Shown: positions 27,177 to 38,454 of the stretch, one piece after another
Layout: each line of letters starts with the position of its first letter
How positions within the stretch are numbered: position 1 is the stretch's first letter
Assembly (NCBI RefSeq): GCF_001659685.2
Contig: NZ_LXYE02000020.1
Coordinates: 124,001-188,000 of the forward strand
DNA from: Labilibacter marinus
GTDB taxonomy: Bacteria; Bacteroidota; Bacteroidia; Bacteroidales; Marinilabiliaceae
Direction of reading: 5' to 3'
Length of the DNA: 64,000 bases
The notes under the pieces: generated by a model
The model's input: only the letters and a program-made list of their open reading frames with translations
Databases searched by the model: none
Told to the model about the DNA's origin: nothing
Made by a program: the position numbers and the translations under genes

Positions 27177-28016
27177 TTACAGAATGCTATCCAACTTAAA
27201 ACTCTCTCCTTCTTTAATGCCTTTATCTGTTTTAATTACATGGCAGCATTCGTTATATAAATCGTGCTCAAAAAACAGGATATACTCTTTCTCTACTGCT
27301 TCCTTTAAGAACTCTCTTTTCTCTGTCATGGCAGTGATAGGGTCGGCATCATATGCAGAAACCCAAGCTTCGGGTACGCTGGGCATAACAGGAATTAGAT
27401 CGGCTGTATACACCAGGGTTTTATCTTTATACTGGATAAGCGGGATGATTTGTCCCTTGGTATGGCCATTGAATAACCTCATCTCTACTTCAGGAATGAG
27501 TTGGGTATCTTCCTTAATAAACTTTAACTGACCAGACTCTAATACTGGTAGTATATTCTCTTTAAAATAGACTGAGCCTTCGCGTATGTTAGGCTTATTA
27601 AAGTTGTCCCATTGTGCTTGTGCTAACCAATGTGTTGCATTCGGAAAGGTTAAAACCAAATTATCTTCAGCATCTCTTTTTACCGCTCCTCCACAATGAT
27701 CGAAATGCAAATGGGTTAGTATTACATCGGTTACCTCATCATACGAAGTACCTATGGCAGCAAAGGATTTTTCCATACTATCATCGCCATTTAGGTGTTG
27801 ATATGATAGAAACTTCTCGCTTTGCTTATCTCCTATTCCGGTATCTATAAGAATAACTCTATCGCCTGTTTTAATTAACAAGCAACGCATGGTCAGGTTG
27901 CAATAATTGTTCTCATCACAAGGGTATTTCTTTTCCCACATTACTTTGGGTACTACTCCAAAAATAGCACCTCCATCGGCCATAAAATTGCCTGTATTAA
28001 TTATATGTAATTCCAT
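27177..28016 (-). CDS. Metallo-beta-lactamase-fold hydrolase
   Basis: 279 residues, no signal peptide. The metal motif THLHFDHCGG gives His102, His104, Asp106 and His107; further ligands are likely His in FNGHTKGQI and Asp in YTADLIP. The arrangement MELHIINTGNFMADGGAIFGVVPK with an N-terminal nutrient-like LLIKTGDRVILIDTGIG is shared by a widespread group of MBL-fold enzymes annotated as lactonases or hydrolases; the substrate cannot be predicted. The gene is separated from parE-parC-aroK upstream by a terminator, so it is probably transcribed on its own. Confidence 0.9.
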   Translation of the reverse strand: MELHIINTGNFMADGGAIFGVVPKVMWEKKYPCDENNYCNLTMRCLLIKTGDRVILIDTGIGDKQSEKFLSYQHLNGDDSMEKSFAAIGTSYDEVTDVILTHLHFDHCGGAVKRDAEDNLVLTFPNATHWLAQAQWDNFNKPNIREGSVYFKENILPVLESGQLKFIKEDTQLIPEVEMRLFNGHTKGQIIPLIQYKDKTLVYTADLIPVMPSVPEAWVSAYDADPITAMTEKREFLKEAVEKEYILFFEHDLYNECCHVIKTDKGIKEGESFKLDSIL

Positions 28017-28025
28017 AACTATTAG

Positions 28026-28060
28026 TAAAACAAAAGGGCTTCAGTAAAACCGAAACCCTT
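28026..28060 (-). terminator. Terminator after aroK (minus strand)
   Basis: On the minus strand AAGGGTTTC (28060-28052) pairs with GAAGCCCTT (28042-28034) with one wobble around a 9-base loop, followed by TTTTGTTTT. It ends the parE-parC-aroK transcript 24 bases after the aroK stop and 10 bases before the start of the metallo-hydrolase gene. Confidence 0.75.
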
Positions 28061-28084
28061 ATATGATGTATGTTATTAACGTAT

Positions 28085-28597
28085 TTAATGCGATTGAACC
28101 GCTGCCACAAAATCGTCTACCTTCCAATTATCGGCATCGGCAATTAGCTTGGCTTGTTTATAAAAGTCTTCCCTTTCTGCTAGTTTAACAGCAATAAAGT
28201 GTAAGAGTTCATCGCCCTGTTTTCCTTCAATTAAAGGTCTTTTATTTTTAGATGTTTGTAACCTATCGTATATAACCTGTGGTGTTAGCTGTAAATAAAT
28301 AGCTAAACCAGTATTATTCATTACCTCCATATTATCGAAATAACAAGGGGTTCCGCCACCTGCTCCAATAATCACTTTTTCGAAGGTGCTCACCTCTTTT
28401 AAGCAAGAGGATTCCATCTTACGAAATTCAGTTTCTCCCTTTTCTTCAAATATTTGAGGAATGGTTTTATGGTACTTGTTCTCAATAAAATGATCCAGGT
28501 CAATAAAGGTCCAACCTTCCATGGCATCTGTTAACCATCTACCCAGCGTTGACTTACCGCTACCCATAAAACCAATTAGATATACTCTTTCTGTCAT
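28085..28597 (-). CDS. aroK: Shikimate kinase
   Basis: Phosphorylates shikimate with ATP in the pathway to chorismate and aromatic amino acids. The 170 residues carry Walker A GFMGSGKSTLGR (about residues 9-20), the shikimate-binding Asp and Arg in FIDLDHFIE and ETEFRKMES, the GAGGGTP motif (about 78-84) and the LID region RPLIEGK. Length is typical. The start is 11 bases after the parC stop, so it is the third gene of a parE-parC-aroK operon. Confidence 0.95.
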   Translation of the reverse strand: MTERVYLIGFMGSGKSTLGRWLTDAMEGWTFIDLDHFIENKYHKTIPQIFEEKGETEFRKMESSCLKEVSTFEKVIIGAGGGTPCYFDNMEVMNNTGLAIYLQLTPQVIYDRLQTSKNKRPLIEGKQGDELLHFIAVKLAEREDFYKQAKLIADADNWKVDDFVAAVQSH

Positions 28598-28608
28598 TTG
28601 ATCTTTAT

Positions 28609-31233
28609 TTAAAATAATGACATTTGGTCCTTATCATCTTCATCCTCCTCCTCTTTCACTTCAGGTTCTGGCTCCTTAGGTTCAGGGAGTCTAATAGGCT
28701 CTAACTCGTTAATCTTAGACACCTGATAAGTCGTTAATCGTTTACCTCTGGCTTTAAAACTCTTTACTCCAATAAACTCATCAACCTCCACAATCATCTT
28801 ATCCTTCTCCTTATCATCGCCACCAAACTTAACTTCTAATCTAGGATAATCAACGGTTGTTACTCTTACTAAATACGATTTACTGTGATCGCCAATAAAA
28901 CTTTGTGGCTTGGTAGACGCCTCCACTTGGAAGCGTTTTAAGTAAAAATACTTCTGATCGGCATCGTAATAAGCCACCGACCAAACTTTATCTGCATTAA
29001 ACTTCTCAATCAGTAATATATTATCCTCGTAATGATTACTTAAGTCGAAATTGGTATGGTAGAACTTACCTTCTTTGGTAATAACCAATATTGTATCATC
29101 CGCATGAAACTCTCCTAAATAATCACCTCTACTATCCGAATTTATGCGCAATACATCTTTATCAAACCAAATTTTTCGTCCACCTAAAGTAGAAACACCC
29201 TTTTTACGCAAGGAAACCTTCTGGACTTCGTACTTGGTTAAAATATTACCCATAGCACCACGACCTTTAATGGCCAATTCGGCCATATCGAAATCAAAAA
29301 TCATATTCCGAATTCTGGCCTTCGGTTTAAGTATAACCTTCAGTACCTCAGCTTCGCCATTAGGGTTGGCACTAAAATATAAAATATCAGAACCTTTAGT
29401 TCCTTTGGTAACATTGTATTCTTTATCGCGTGTGATACCCGTAACAGCAAACCTTTTTACGTAACTCGAACCACCTTTCCCATCTCGATAAACCAAGTTG
29501 TAAATGGTTCTGGTATCTGACTTCTTAAACACCGCTAGGTGAAGGATTCCTTTACCAATAAAGGCTTTATCAGATACTTTGGTAATGAGGTAACGTCCAT
29601 CTTTATAAAAGATGATGATATCATCAATATCGGAACAGTCACAAACAAACTCATCTCTACGCAACGAAGTTCCCATGAAACCCTCGGCACGATTGATGTA
29701 TAACTTCTCGTTTTTAACTACCACCTTACTGGCCTCAATACTCTCGAAACTTCTGATTTCTGTTTGGCGAGGATGATTTTTACCGTATGTTTTTTTAATA
29801 TGCTTGTAATACTTGATAGAATAAGGAATAATATTCTCCAGGTTGTAAGCTATTTGCTCTAATTCCTCCTCAATAGAAGCAATATACTCATCTGCCTTTT
29901 TAGCATCAAACCTCGAAATTCTCTTAATCTTAATCTCAGTAAGCTTGATGATGTCATCGCGCGTAACGTCTCTTCGCAGATTCTTTTTAAAAGGCTCTAA
30001 ACCATGATCAATGGTTTGGATAATAGCCTCCATCGTTTCACAGTCTTCAATCTTTTGGTATATCCTATTTTCAATGAAGATACGCTCCAAAGAAGAAAAA
30101 TGCCACGCTTCCTCTAATTCTCCTCTTCTAATCTCTAGTTCTCGCGTAAGCAGATGAACCGTGTTATCCGTGTTTCGTCGTAAAATTTCAGAAACAGGCA
30201 TAAACTTAGGCGTGTTATCTTCAATTAAACACGAGTTAGGTGAAATAGAAATTTCACAATCGGTAAATGCGTATAAGGCATCAATGGTTTTATCTGTAGA
30301 AACACCGTTAGGCAAATGGATTAAGATCTCTACCTTTTCTGCGGTGTTATCATCAATCTTTTTAATCTTAATTTTCCCTTTATCATTGGCCTTAATAATA
30401 GACTCAATAAGGGTAGTCGTATTTTTACCAAAAGGAATATCCGTAATATTTAGTGTGCGATTATCCTCTTTAACAATGCGAGCACGAACCTTTACTGCTC
30501 CCCCTCTTATACCATCGTTGTAACGAGATACATCGGCCATACCTCCTGTAGGGAAATCTGGAAATATCTCGAAACCTTTTCCTTCTAGATGAGCTACAGA
30601 GGCATCAATCAACTCATTAAAGTTATGCGGCAATAGCTTAGAAGCCAACCCTACTGCAATACCTTCAACACCCTGAGCAAGCAATAGCGGAAACTTAACA
30701 GGAAGGGTAATAGGCTCTTTGTTACGACCATCGTAACTCATTTTCCAATGCGTAGTTTTTGGATTAAAAACCACCTCTTGAGCAAACTTGGTTAATCGTG
30801 CCTCGATATAACGAGCGGCAGCAGCTCCATCACCTGTAGCTACATTACCCCAGTTACCTTGACAATCAATTAATAAGTCCTTTTGCCCCAGCTGCACTAA
30901 AGCATCTCCAATAGAAGCATCACCATGTGGGTGAAACTGCATGGTAAAACCAATGATATTAGCCACCTTATTATACCTACCATCGTCCATACGGCGCATG
31001 GCATGTAAAATCCTACGCTGTACTGGTTTTAAACCATCGTTTAAATGGGGCACAGCACGTTCAAGAATTACATAAGAAGCATAATCCAAAAACCAACTTT
31101 TGTACATGCCACCCAAATGTGATATTCGGGTATCCGCAACTGGGTTATCTGATTTATGTTCCTCTTGAGAATTATTCTCTTCGTGGTTAGGCTCTAACTC
31201 TTCTTCGTTTGATGTGTTATTTTCGTCGCTCAT
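28609..31233 (-). CDS. parC: DNA topoisomerase IV subunit A
   Basis: The DNA-cleaving subunit of topoisomerase IV, which decatenates chromosomes; 874 residues. The catalytic Tyr is in AAARYIEARL. The region that binds quinolones reads HPHGDASIGDALVQL, with Ala at the position of E. coli ParC Ser80 and Asp at Glu84. The first 35 residues are an acidic, low-complexity extension, and the C-terminus ends in a Glu/Asp-rich tail (PEVKEEEDEDDKDQMSLF). It follows parE by 21 bases. Assignment as ParC rather than GyrA rests on linkage with a 611-residue ParE-type partner and on the shortened C-terminal domain. Confidence 0.93.
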   Translation of the reverse strand: MSDENNTSNEEELEPNHEENNSQEEHKSDNPVADTRISHLGGMYKSWFLDYASYVILERAVPHLNDGLKPVQRRILHAMRRMDDGRYNKVANIIGFTMQFHPHGDASIGDALVQLGQKDLLIDCQGNWGNVATGDGAAAARYIEARLTKFAQEVVFNPKTTHWKMSYDGRNKEPITLPVKFPLLLAQGVEGIAVGLASKLLPHNFNELIDASVAHLEGKGFEIFPDFPTGGMADVSRYNDGIRGGAVKVRARIVKEDNRTLNITDIPFGKNTTTLIESIIKANDKGKIKIKKIDDNTAEKVEILIHLPNGVSTDKTIDALYAFTDCEISISPNSCLIEDNTPKFMPVSEILRRNTDNTVHLLTRELEIRRGELEEAWHFSSLERIFIENRIYQKIEDCETMEAIIQTIDHGLEPFKKNLRRDVTRDDIIKLTEIKIKRISRFDAKKADEYIASIEEELEQIAYNLENIIPYSIKYYKHIKKTYGKNHPRQTEIRSFESIEASKVVVKNEKLYINRAEGFMGTSLRRDEFVCDCSDIDDIIIFYKDGRYLITKVSDKAFIGKGILHLAVFKKSDTRTIYNLVYRDGKGGSSYVKRFAVTGITRDKEYNVTKGTKGSDILYFSANPNGEAEVLKVILKPKARIRNMIFDFDMAELAIKGRGAMGNILTKYEVQKVSLRKKGVSTLGGRKIWFDKDVLRINSDSRGDYLGEFHADDTILVITKEGKFYHTNFDLSNHYEDNILLIEKFNADKVWSVAYYDADQKYFYLKRFQVEASTKPQSFIGDHSKSYLVRVTTVDYPRLEVKFGGDDKEKDKMIVEVDEFIGVKSFKARGKRLTTYQVSKINELEPIRLPEPKEPEPEVKEEEDEDDKDQMSLF

Positions 31234-31254
31234 TCTACTGGTGCATTATAAAAA

Positions 31255-33090
31255 TTAAGCAGGGTCTTCTTCTATCACAAGATTCTCAATAATAAACTCC
31301 TGACGGGTTGGTGTATTTTTACCCATATAAAAAGTAAGTAACTCTTTTACGGAGTCCTCTTTTTTCATTCTAACAGGCTCTAATCGTATATCTTTATTAA
31401 TAAAATGCTTAAACTCGTCTGGGCTAATTTCTCCAAGTCCTTTAAATCGAGTAATTTCTGGATTAGCACCCAACTTTTTCATGGCTGATTGCCTTTCCTC
31501 TTCGGAGTAACAATATATAGTCTTCTTTTTATTTCTTACCCTAAACAATGGTGTTTGTAATATATACAAGTGGCCATTTTTAACTACCTCAGGGAAGAAT
31601 TGTAAAAAGAAAGTAATCAATAATAATCGGATATGCATACCATCCACATCGGCATCGGTAGCAATGATAATATGATTATATCGTAAAGTATCTAAACCGT
31701 CTTCAATATTTAATGCCGCTTGCAGTAAGTTAAACTCTTCGTTTTCGTATACTACCTTTCTGGTTAAACCGTATGAATTTAGCGGCTTACCCTTTAAACT
31801 AAAAACGGCTTGGGTATTTACATTTCGAGCCTTGGTAATAGAACCACTCGCAGAATCTCCCTCGGTAATAAATATGCTGGAGTTAATGGCATCTTCATTT
31901 TTGGTATTGTAATGAACACGACAATCTCTTAGTTTCTTATTATGCAGACTTACTTTTTTGGCTCTTTCTTTAGCTAGTTTCTGAATTCCTGAAATGGCCT
32001 TACGCTCTTTCTCCGATTCTAGTATCTTCTTCATCAAACTTTCAGCCACCTCTGTGTTTCTATGCAGAAAGTTATCCAGCTCCTTCTTAATAAAGTCAAC
32101 CACATAATTTCTTACAGAAGGTCCTTTAGGTCCCATATCTTTTGAACCCAACTTAGTTTTAGTTTGTGATTCAAAAACAGGCTCTTCAATTTTAATACTT
32201 ACGGCAGCAATGATACCCGTCCTGATATCCGACACATCGAAATTCTTATTATAAAACTCTCGAATAGTCTTCACCAAAGCTTCTCTAAAGGCCACTTGGT
32301 GTGTACCTCCTTGCGTTGTATGCTGACCATTTACGAAAGTATAATATTCTTCACCATACTGATTTCCATGGGTAAAAGCCACTTCAAAATCTTCAGTTGT
32401 TAGCTGAATTAATGGATATTCACCTGGAGAAGTCATGTTATCATTTAATAAATCAAGTAAACCATGTTTTGATTTATATATCTTACCATTATAATTAATG
32501 GCCAATCCAGCATTCAGATAAGTATAGTTTTTTAATAGAGGTTCAATATATTCATCGCGATAAGTGAACTTTTCAAAGATTTCGTGGTCAGGCGTAAAAG
32601 TCACAAAGGTACCGTTCTCCTCCGTACTTGGCTCAACATCAAATTCCTTGATAACATTTCCTTGCGAGAATTCTACTTTTTTGCATTCGCCCTCTCTAAA
32701 AGCAGTTACTGTAAATGTTGTAGACAGTGCATTTACTGCCTTAATACCTACCCCATTAAGGCCTACCGACTTTTTAAATGCCTTAGAATCGTACTTGGCA
32801 CCCGTATTCATTTTTGAAGCTACATCGATTACTTTACCTAAAGGAATACCTCTACCATAGTCGCGAATGGTAACTACACCTTCTTGCACTGTAACGTCAA
32901 TTTTTTTACCATAACCCATCATATACTCATCAATGGAGTTATCCATAACCTCCTTTAATAGGACGTAAATACCATCATCGGGATATGCACCATCACCAAG
33001 CTTTCCAATATACATACCCGGTCTTTTTCGAATATGTTCTTTCCAGTCTAATGTTCTAATGGCGTCTTCAGAATACTGTTGCTGCGACAT
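31255..33090 (-). CDS. parE: DNA topoisomerase IV subunit B
   Basis: The ATPase subunit of topoisomerase IV; 611 residues. The GHKL ATP-binding site shows [27 protein letters not shown] and [14 protein letters not shown]. The TOPRIM domain shows [18 protein letters not shown] and [12 protein letters not shown]. The C-terminal [12 protein letters not shown] motif is present. The length is shorter than that of GyrB (about 650 in this phylum). It is first in the parE-parC-aroK operon; an inverted repeat lies about 27 bases upstream of the start. Confidence 0.95.
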   Translation of the reverse strand: MSQQQYSEDAIRTLDWKEHIRKRPGMYIGKLGDGAYPDDGIYVLLKEVMDNSIDEYMMGYGKKIDVTVQEGVVTIRDYGRGIPLGKVIDVASKMNTGAKYDSKAFKKSVGLNGVGIKAVNALSTTFTVTAFREGECKKVEFSQGNVIKEFDVEPSTEENGTFVTFTPDHEIFEKFTYRDEYIEPLLKNYTYLNAGLAINYNGKIYKSKHGLLDLLNDNMTSPGEYPLIQLTTEDFEVAFTHGNQYGEEYYTFVNGQHTTQGGTHQVAFREALVKTIREFYNKNFDVSDIRTGIIAAVSIKIEEPVFESQTKTKLGSKDMGPKGPSVRNYVVDFIKKELDNFLHRNTEVAESLMKKILESEKERKAISGIQKLAKERAKKVSLHNKKLRDCRVHYNTKNEDAINSSIFITEGDSASGSITKARNVNTQAVFSLKGKPLNSYGLTRKVVYENEEFNLLQAALNIEDGLDTLRYNHIIIATDADVDGMHIRLLLITFFLQFFPEVVKNGHLYILQTPLFRVRNKKKTIYCYSEEERQSAMKKLGANPEITRFKGLGEISPDEFKHFINKDIRLEPVRMKKEDSVKELLTFYMGKNTPTRQEFIIENLVIEEDPA

Positions 33091-33116
33091 AGCTACCTTA
33101 TATTTAAAGATTAATA

Positions 33117-33139
33117 CTGTATCAAAGAGTTAGATACAG
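33117..33139. promoter_or_regulatory. Inverted repeat upstream of parE
   Basis: CTGTATC (33117-33123) and GATACAG (33133-33139) are perfect 7-base inverted repeats with a 9-base spacer. The place fits an operator or a 5' leader hairpin for parE. The rest of 33091-33306 is AT-rich without recognisable features. Confidence 0.4.
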
Positions 33140-33306
33140 AAGTATGCTTCTAAAAAATCTCTCAAATATAATAAAAGCGAGTTTTGTTTGGTAATTCTTT
33201 TATCAACAGTTGAAATTAAAATGCCCAAGAAGCAAACTGTTATTGGGTTTACCTAGTTAGTAAGTTTTATTAATTTTTTATCTTACAAAATAGAAATCTC
33301 CAAAGC

Positions 33307-33486
33307 ATGTATCAGATATTAAAGAATTCCAATACTCAAATATCAAACTGGTTTAGTGCAATATTGACACTTATTATAAGTTCTCTCCTCAAATATTTTC
33401 TGATATTCGTACTCAATTTAACGCCAATAGCACCTTCGATACTAAAATGTTATTATTTTTATACCGCCAACATAAAAGCATATTGA
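33307..33486 (+). CDS. Candidate small ORF before the Na/Pi transporter gene
   Basis: A 59-codon frame from ATG 33307 to TGA 33484-33486, ending 5 bases before the next gene. The product has one hydrophobic stretch (about residues 15-43) and no motif. The placement just ahead of a transporter gene would suit a small membrane partner or translational coupling, but frames of this length are common by chance in AT-rich DNA and the composition is not convincing. Treat as unproven. Confidence 0.25.
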   Translation: MYQILKNSNTQISNWFSAILTLIISSLLKYFLIFVLNLTPIAPSILKCYYFYTANIKAY

Positions 33487-33491
33487 TATAG

Positions 33492-35195
33492 ATGGAATAT
33501 TCTTTAATAGATTTACTTAAACTAGCCGGTGCAATTGGGCTTTTCCTATACGGAATGAAGCTGATGAGCGAAGCGCTCCAGAAGGTTGCTGGGTCAAAAA
33601 TGAGAAACATCTTTGCCGCCATGACATCTAATCGATTTTTAGGTGTTTTTACTGGGTTACTTGTATCTGCCACCATTCAATCGTCCAGTGCAACCATATT
33701 AATGGTTGTAAGTTTTGTGAATGCTGGTTTAGTTTCATTGGTAGAATCTATCGGAGTAATCATGGGAGCTAATGTTGGAACCACCATAACAGGTTGGTTA
33801 ATCTCCTTATTTGGGTATAGATTTAACTTTACCGAATACGCGCTACCATTAATGGCCGTTGGTTTTCCCCTAGTATTCTCCAAGGGGCAAAGACATAAGT
33901 CATGGGGTGAAGCTATCATTGGGTTTTCGATACTTTTTGTAAGCCTTGACTTTATAAAAACTACCGTTCCTGATATTAATAATAACCCTGGCTTACTTAG
34001 CTTTTTAGCTGATTACACTAACCTAGGTTTTGCTTCGGTAATGCTATTTTTGTTTATTGGTAGTCTGCTTACCGTTATTGTACAGTCATCAGGAGCTACT
34101 ATGGCCATAACCTTTGTGATGTGTAGCCAAGGTTGGGTACCTTTTGAATTAGGGGCTGCCATGATTTTAGGAGAAAACATAGGAACCACTATTACACCCA
34201 ATATCGCAGCCACCGTTGGAAATGTGTCAGCTAAGCGGGCAGCTCGATTTCATATGTTATTTAATCTCTTGGGAGTTATTTGGATGTTGTGCATTTTTAC
34301 GCCATACACCAATTTTATTGAAGAGGTAATTACTAGCATCAACGCAGTATCTGTTAAAAATCCACAAGCACTTATTCCATTTTCACTGGCATTATTTCAT
34401 ACCTCCTTTAATATTATCAACCTACTATTGTTTATTGGATTTGTTCCTTTAATTCACAGAGTAATTATTGAATTAGTGCCACAAAAAGGTGAAGAGGGAG
34501 AAGAGTTCAAACTTAGATATATTACAACGGGAATGTTATCTACCTCGGAATTATCTATACTTCATGCTAAAAAAGAGTTACAATCCTATGCAAAGCATAC
34601 TAATAAGATGCTCGGCTTTAACCGCAAGCTTTTATTGGAAGAAAACGAGAAAAGATTCAACAGACTGTATTCCAATATCGAAAAATACGAATCTATTAGT
34701 GACGATGTTGAGGTAGAAATTGCCAATTACCTAGCTAAAGTATCTCAAGGTAAACTGAGTGAACAAAGTAGAGGAAAAATTAGAGCCATGCTTAAGCTAG
34801 TGAGCGATTTAGAAAGTATAGGCGATAGTAGCTACACCTTGGCTCGCATCATTAACCGTATGCATAAAAACAAATTGAAGTTTTCTCCATTAATTATGGA
34901 GAAGCTAGATTTGATGTTTAATCTGGTAGAAGAATCATTAACCGTAATGCGTCAGAACTTAAATGCGGATGAGAAAAAGATTGAACTGGCCAGAGTAAAT
35001 AAAATTGAAGGGCAGATTAACCAATATTGCGACCAATTAAAAATGGAGCATTTAGAGAGCTTGAAGAATAAAGACTACTCCTATGACGAAGGTGTGGTTT
35101 TCACCGATATTTTTCATGAGTGCGAAAAAATTGGAAACTTTGCCATCAATGTGTCCGAAGCTCTTTACGAAACAAAGAAGAAATTCATTATTTAA
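33492..35195 (+). CDS. Na/phosphate cotransporter family protein with PhoU-like domain
   Basis: A 567-residue inner-membrane protein of the NptA/YjbB type (SLC34-like). Two inverted Na/Pi repeats carry the QSSS-type motifs: TIQSSSATILMVVSFVNAG near residue 60 and IVQSSGATMAITFVMCS near residue 195, each followed by GxNxGTT (MGANVGTTITG, LGENIGTTITP). About nine to ten hydrophobic segments end near residue 320. The C-terminal 230 residues are helical and resemble PhoU (KISYTLARI-like DSSYTLARIINRMH), typical of this family in Bacteroidota. It is expected to import or export phosphate with Na. No pho genes lie beside it. Confidence 0.92.
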   Translation: MEYSLIDLLKLAGAIGLFLYGMKLMSEALQKVAGSKMRNIFAAMTSNRFLGVFTGLLVSATIQSSSATILMVVSFVNAGLVSLVESIGVIMGANVGTTITGWLISLFGYRFNFTEYALPLMAVGFPLVFSKGQRHKSWGEAIIGFSILFVSLDFIKTTVPDINNNPGLLSFLADYTNLGFASVMLFLFIGSLLTVIVQSSGATMAITFVMCSQGWVPFELGAAMILGENIGTTITPNIAATVGNVSAKRAARFHMLFNLLGVIWMLCIFTPYTNFIEEVITSINAVSVKNPQALIPFSLALFHTSFNIINLLLFIGFVPLIHRVIIELVPQKGEEGEEFKLRYITTGMLSTSELSILHAKKELQSYAKHTNKMLGFNRKLLLEENEKRFNRLYSNIEKYESISDDVEVEIANYLAKVSQGKLSEQSRGKIRAMLKLVSDLESIGDSSYTLARIINRMHKNKLKFSPLIMEKLDLMFNLVEESLTVMRQNLNADEKKIELARVNKIEGQINQYCDQLKMEHLESLKNKDYSYDEGVVFTDIFHECEKIGNFAINVSEALYETKKKFII

Positions 35196-35269
35196 CTATC
35201 TAACATAACAAACTCAAGCTTATTAAAATTAAATTCTCCTCCAACTACTAGAGGAGAATCTAAATGATT

Positions 35270-36466
35270 TTAGTAGTTTAATGTCTTACGTGTTACAGCT
35301 ATAAAAATGTCCATAGCCCGCAACTGGTCTTTAATAGCGAGTAAATCTTTAATTTTTATGAGTCCTATTTTGTAATTGCAATCTACGCTAGAATACTCCT
35401 CTGAAATACTTTTAAACTTGAATTGCGTTAAATCCGCATCATTTTTATATCTCAAGTAAATTTCAATCTCTCCAGTTTGTTCGTATGACAATTTCTGATA
35501 ATAGTTTTTCTTTTTGTACTCGTATTTATAATCGTGTGCAATCGCTGTGATATCCGATAAAACTGCCGAACCAGTTGGATGTCCTCCGGCTCCTTTTCCA
35601 AACATAAATTGTTTGTCGTAAGCTAAACCTTGAATAACCACTCCATTAAACTCGTCCTCCACATTATAGATGTATTTATCCTTCATCACCAAACGTGGCA
35701 ACACAAACAAGGATATTTTATCTTCTTCCAACTTCTCAACCTGACCAACTAATTTTAATTTATAACCTTTTTCTTTGGCATAACGAATATCGAAATCGGA
35801 AATATTAGATATACCATAGTGTAAAACATCCTCTGGGCTTACAACAGTTCCAAAACTGTGGGCAGTAAGTATTACTAATTTAAATAATGAGTCAAAGCCA
35901 TCTACATCAAAACTTGGGTTAGCTTCAGCAAAACCTAAATCTTGTGCTTCTTTTAAGGCTTCATCGTAACCCTTGTTATGATCGAATATTTTAGATAAAA
36001 TATAATTAGATGAGCCATTTAAAATTCCTGTTACCGATAACAATAAATCATTATCGTAATACTCCTCCAGATTTCGAATGACTGGAATACTGCCACAAGC
36101 AGAAGCTTCGTATAATAATGAAACATCATGCTCCTTCTGCAACTCAATGAGTTCAGCCAAATTTTCAGCAATCATCTTTTTATTTGCAGAAACTACATTC
36201 TTACCACTTTTTAAAGCCTCCGTAACAATGGTATAAGCCTCATCTGCATCCGAAATTAATTCAACGATAAGGTTAATTTCTTCGTTTTCGATAAGCTCTT
36301 TAGGAGAATAACAGAACATATCCTCTGGCAAAGAACGTTCTTTTTTATTCTTAACACATATTTTTAGAACCTGTGCATTTAAGGCAGGACTTTTTTGTAA
36401 CACATCGTACAATCCCTGGCCTACAACACCAAAACCAGCTAATCCTATTTTTAATTCTTTATTCAT
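35270..36466 (-). CDS. hom: Homoserine dehydrogenase
   Basis: Reduces aspartate semialdehyde to homoserine, the branch point to threonine and methionine. The 398-residue protein is monofunctional, without an aspartokinase. The Rossmann motif GLAGFGVVGQGL lies at residues 8-19; the catalytic region contains SANKKMIAE, YEASACGSIPVIR, TGILNGSSNYIL and LGFAEANPSFDVDGFDSLFKL. Residues after about 310 form a short C-terminal region that may be a degenerate ACT-like domain. The metY gene upstream on the same strand uses an activated homoserine, so the pair fits methionine synthesis. Confidence 0.95.
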   Translation of the reverse strand: MNKELKIGLAGFGVVGQGLYDVLQKSPALNAQVLKICVKNKKERSLPEDMFCYSPKELIENEEINLIVELISDADEAYTIVTEALKSGKNVVSANKKMIAENLAELIELQKEHDVSLLYEASACGSIPVIRNLEEYYDNDLLLSVTGILNGSSNYILSKIFDHNKGYDEALKEAQDLGFAEANPSFDVDGFDSLFKLVILTAHSFGTVVSPEDVLHYGISNISDFDIRYAKEKGYKLKLVGQVEKLEEDKISLFVLPRLVMKDKYIYNVEDEFNGVVIQGLAYDKQFMFGKGAGGHPTGSAVLSDITAIAHDYKYEYKKKNYYQKLSYEQTGEIEIYLRYKNDADLTQFKFKSISEEYSSVDCNYKIGLIKIKDLLAIKDQLRAMDIFIAVTRKTLNY

Positions 36467-36518
36467 TTGTCTTCGTTATTGGGTAAAAACTAAGGAGGTT
36501 CAAAACTGAGATATCTCC

Positions 36519-36623
36519 CGCAAAGTTCACTAAAGTAACACAAGGCTAAGAACGCAAAAGGAAGTTATTCTAACACTTTGCCTTTGCGAACTTAGCATAA
36601 TTGATTAGCGCTTTTTGCGCGAA
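36519..36623. repeat. MITE-like inverted repeat between hom and metY
   Basis: Two arms of about 40 bases, 36519-36561 and 36583-36623, are imperfect inverted copies. The left arm holds CGCAAAGTTCAC and GGCTAAGAACGCAAAAGG; the right arm holds CCTTTGCGAACTTAGC and TTAGCGCTTTTTGCGCG. The words CTTTGCGAACTTAGCG and CGCAAAG recur, as far as I recall, in intergenic repeats of many Bacteroidota genomes. No coding capacity. Confidence 0.6.
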
Positions 36624-36646
36624 ACTATATCATGTAATAATATAAA

Positions 36647-38164
<1,518 letters not shown>

Positions 38165-38170
38165 GTTTTT

Positions 38171-38178
38171 CAAACTTA
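38171..38178 (-). promoter_or_regulatory. Possible -7 promoter element of metY
   Basis: The minus strand reads TAAGTTTG, an exact TAnnTTTG match. A TTTG lies only 13 bases upstream (38195-38192), short of the usual 19, so the -33 element is not convincing. Transcription would start near 38164, ten bases before the first arm of the structured leader. Confidence 0.4.
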
Positions 38179-38327
38179 ATTATGCTTTTCACAAATAAAG
38201 GAAATAAAACTTTAAAATAAAAGAGTCTACTGTCCTTTTTATTTATTTTTAAAATATTTCCAGACAAAAAGCAACCTTTTTATAAAACTTGAGTCTAAGC
38301 ATTAGAAACCCTTAAAAAACCAATTTC

Positions 38328-38444
38328 ATGAAACACCTAATGCGTATTAATCTCCTAAAATTCAAACGGATTGAAATTCCCGAAAGATTCTTACTTCTTC
38401 AAATTATGGTACTCGCTACTATAGCACTATTGATGGCATTTTAA
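38328..38444 (+). CDS. Small (38-residue) predicted membrane protein
   Basis: A short frame from ATG 38328 to TAA 38442-38444, ending 10 bases before a strong terminator. The product has a basic N-terminal half (HLMRINLLKFKRIEIPERF) and a hydrophobic end (LLLQIMVLATIALLMAF), like a single-span small membrane protein. No other gene lies on this strand between the metY leader and the terminator, so the terminator must serve this frame or an RNA. I recognise no family. The stretch 38179-38327 upstream is AT-rich with no clear TAnnTTTG box. Confidence 0.5.
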   Translation: MKHLMRINLLKFKRIEIPERFLLLQIMVLATIALLMAF

Positions 38445-38454
38445 TGCAGAAACC

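Noticed and set aside
27177-28016. Quorum-quenching AHL lactonase
   Set aside because: HxHxDH is common to the whole MBL fold; nothing in sequence or context points to this substrate.
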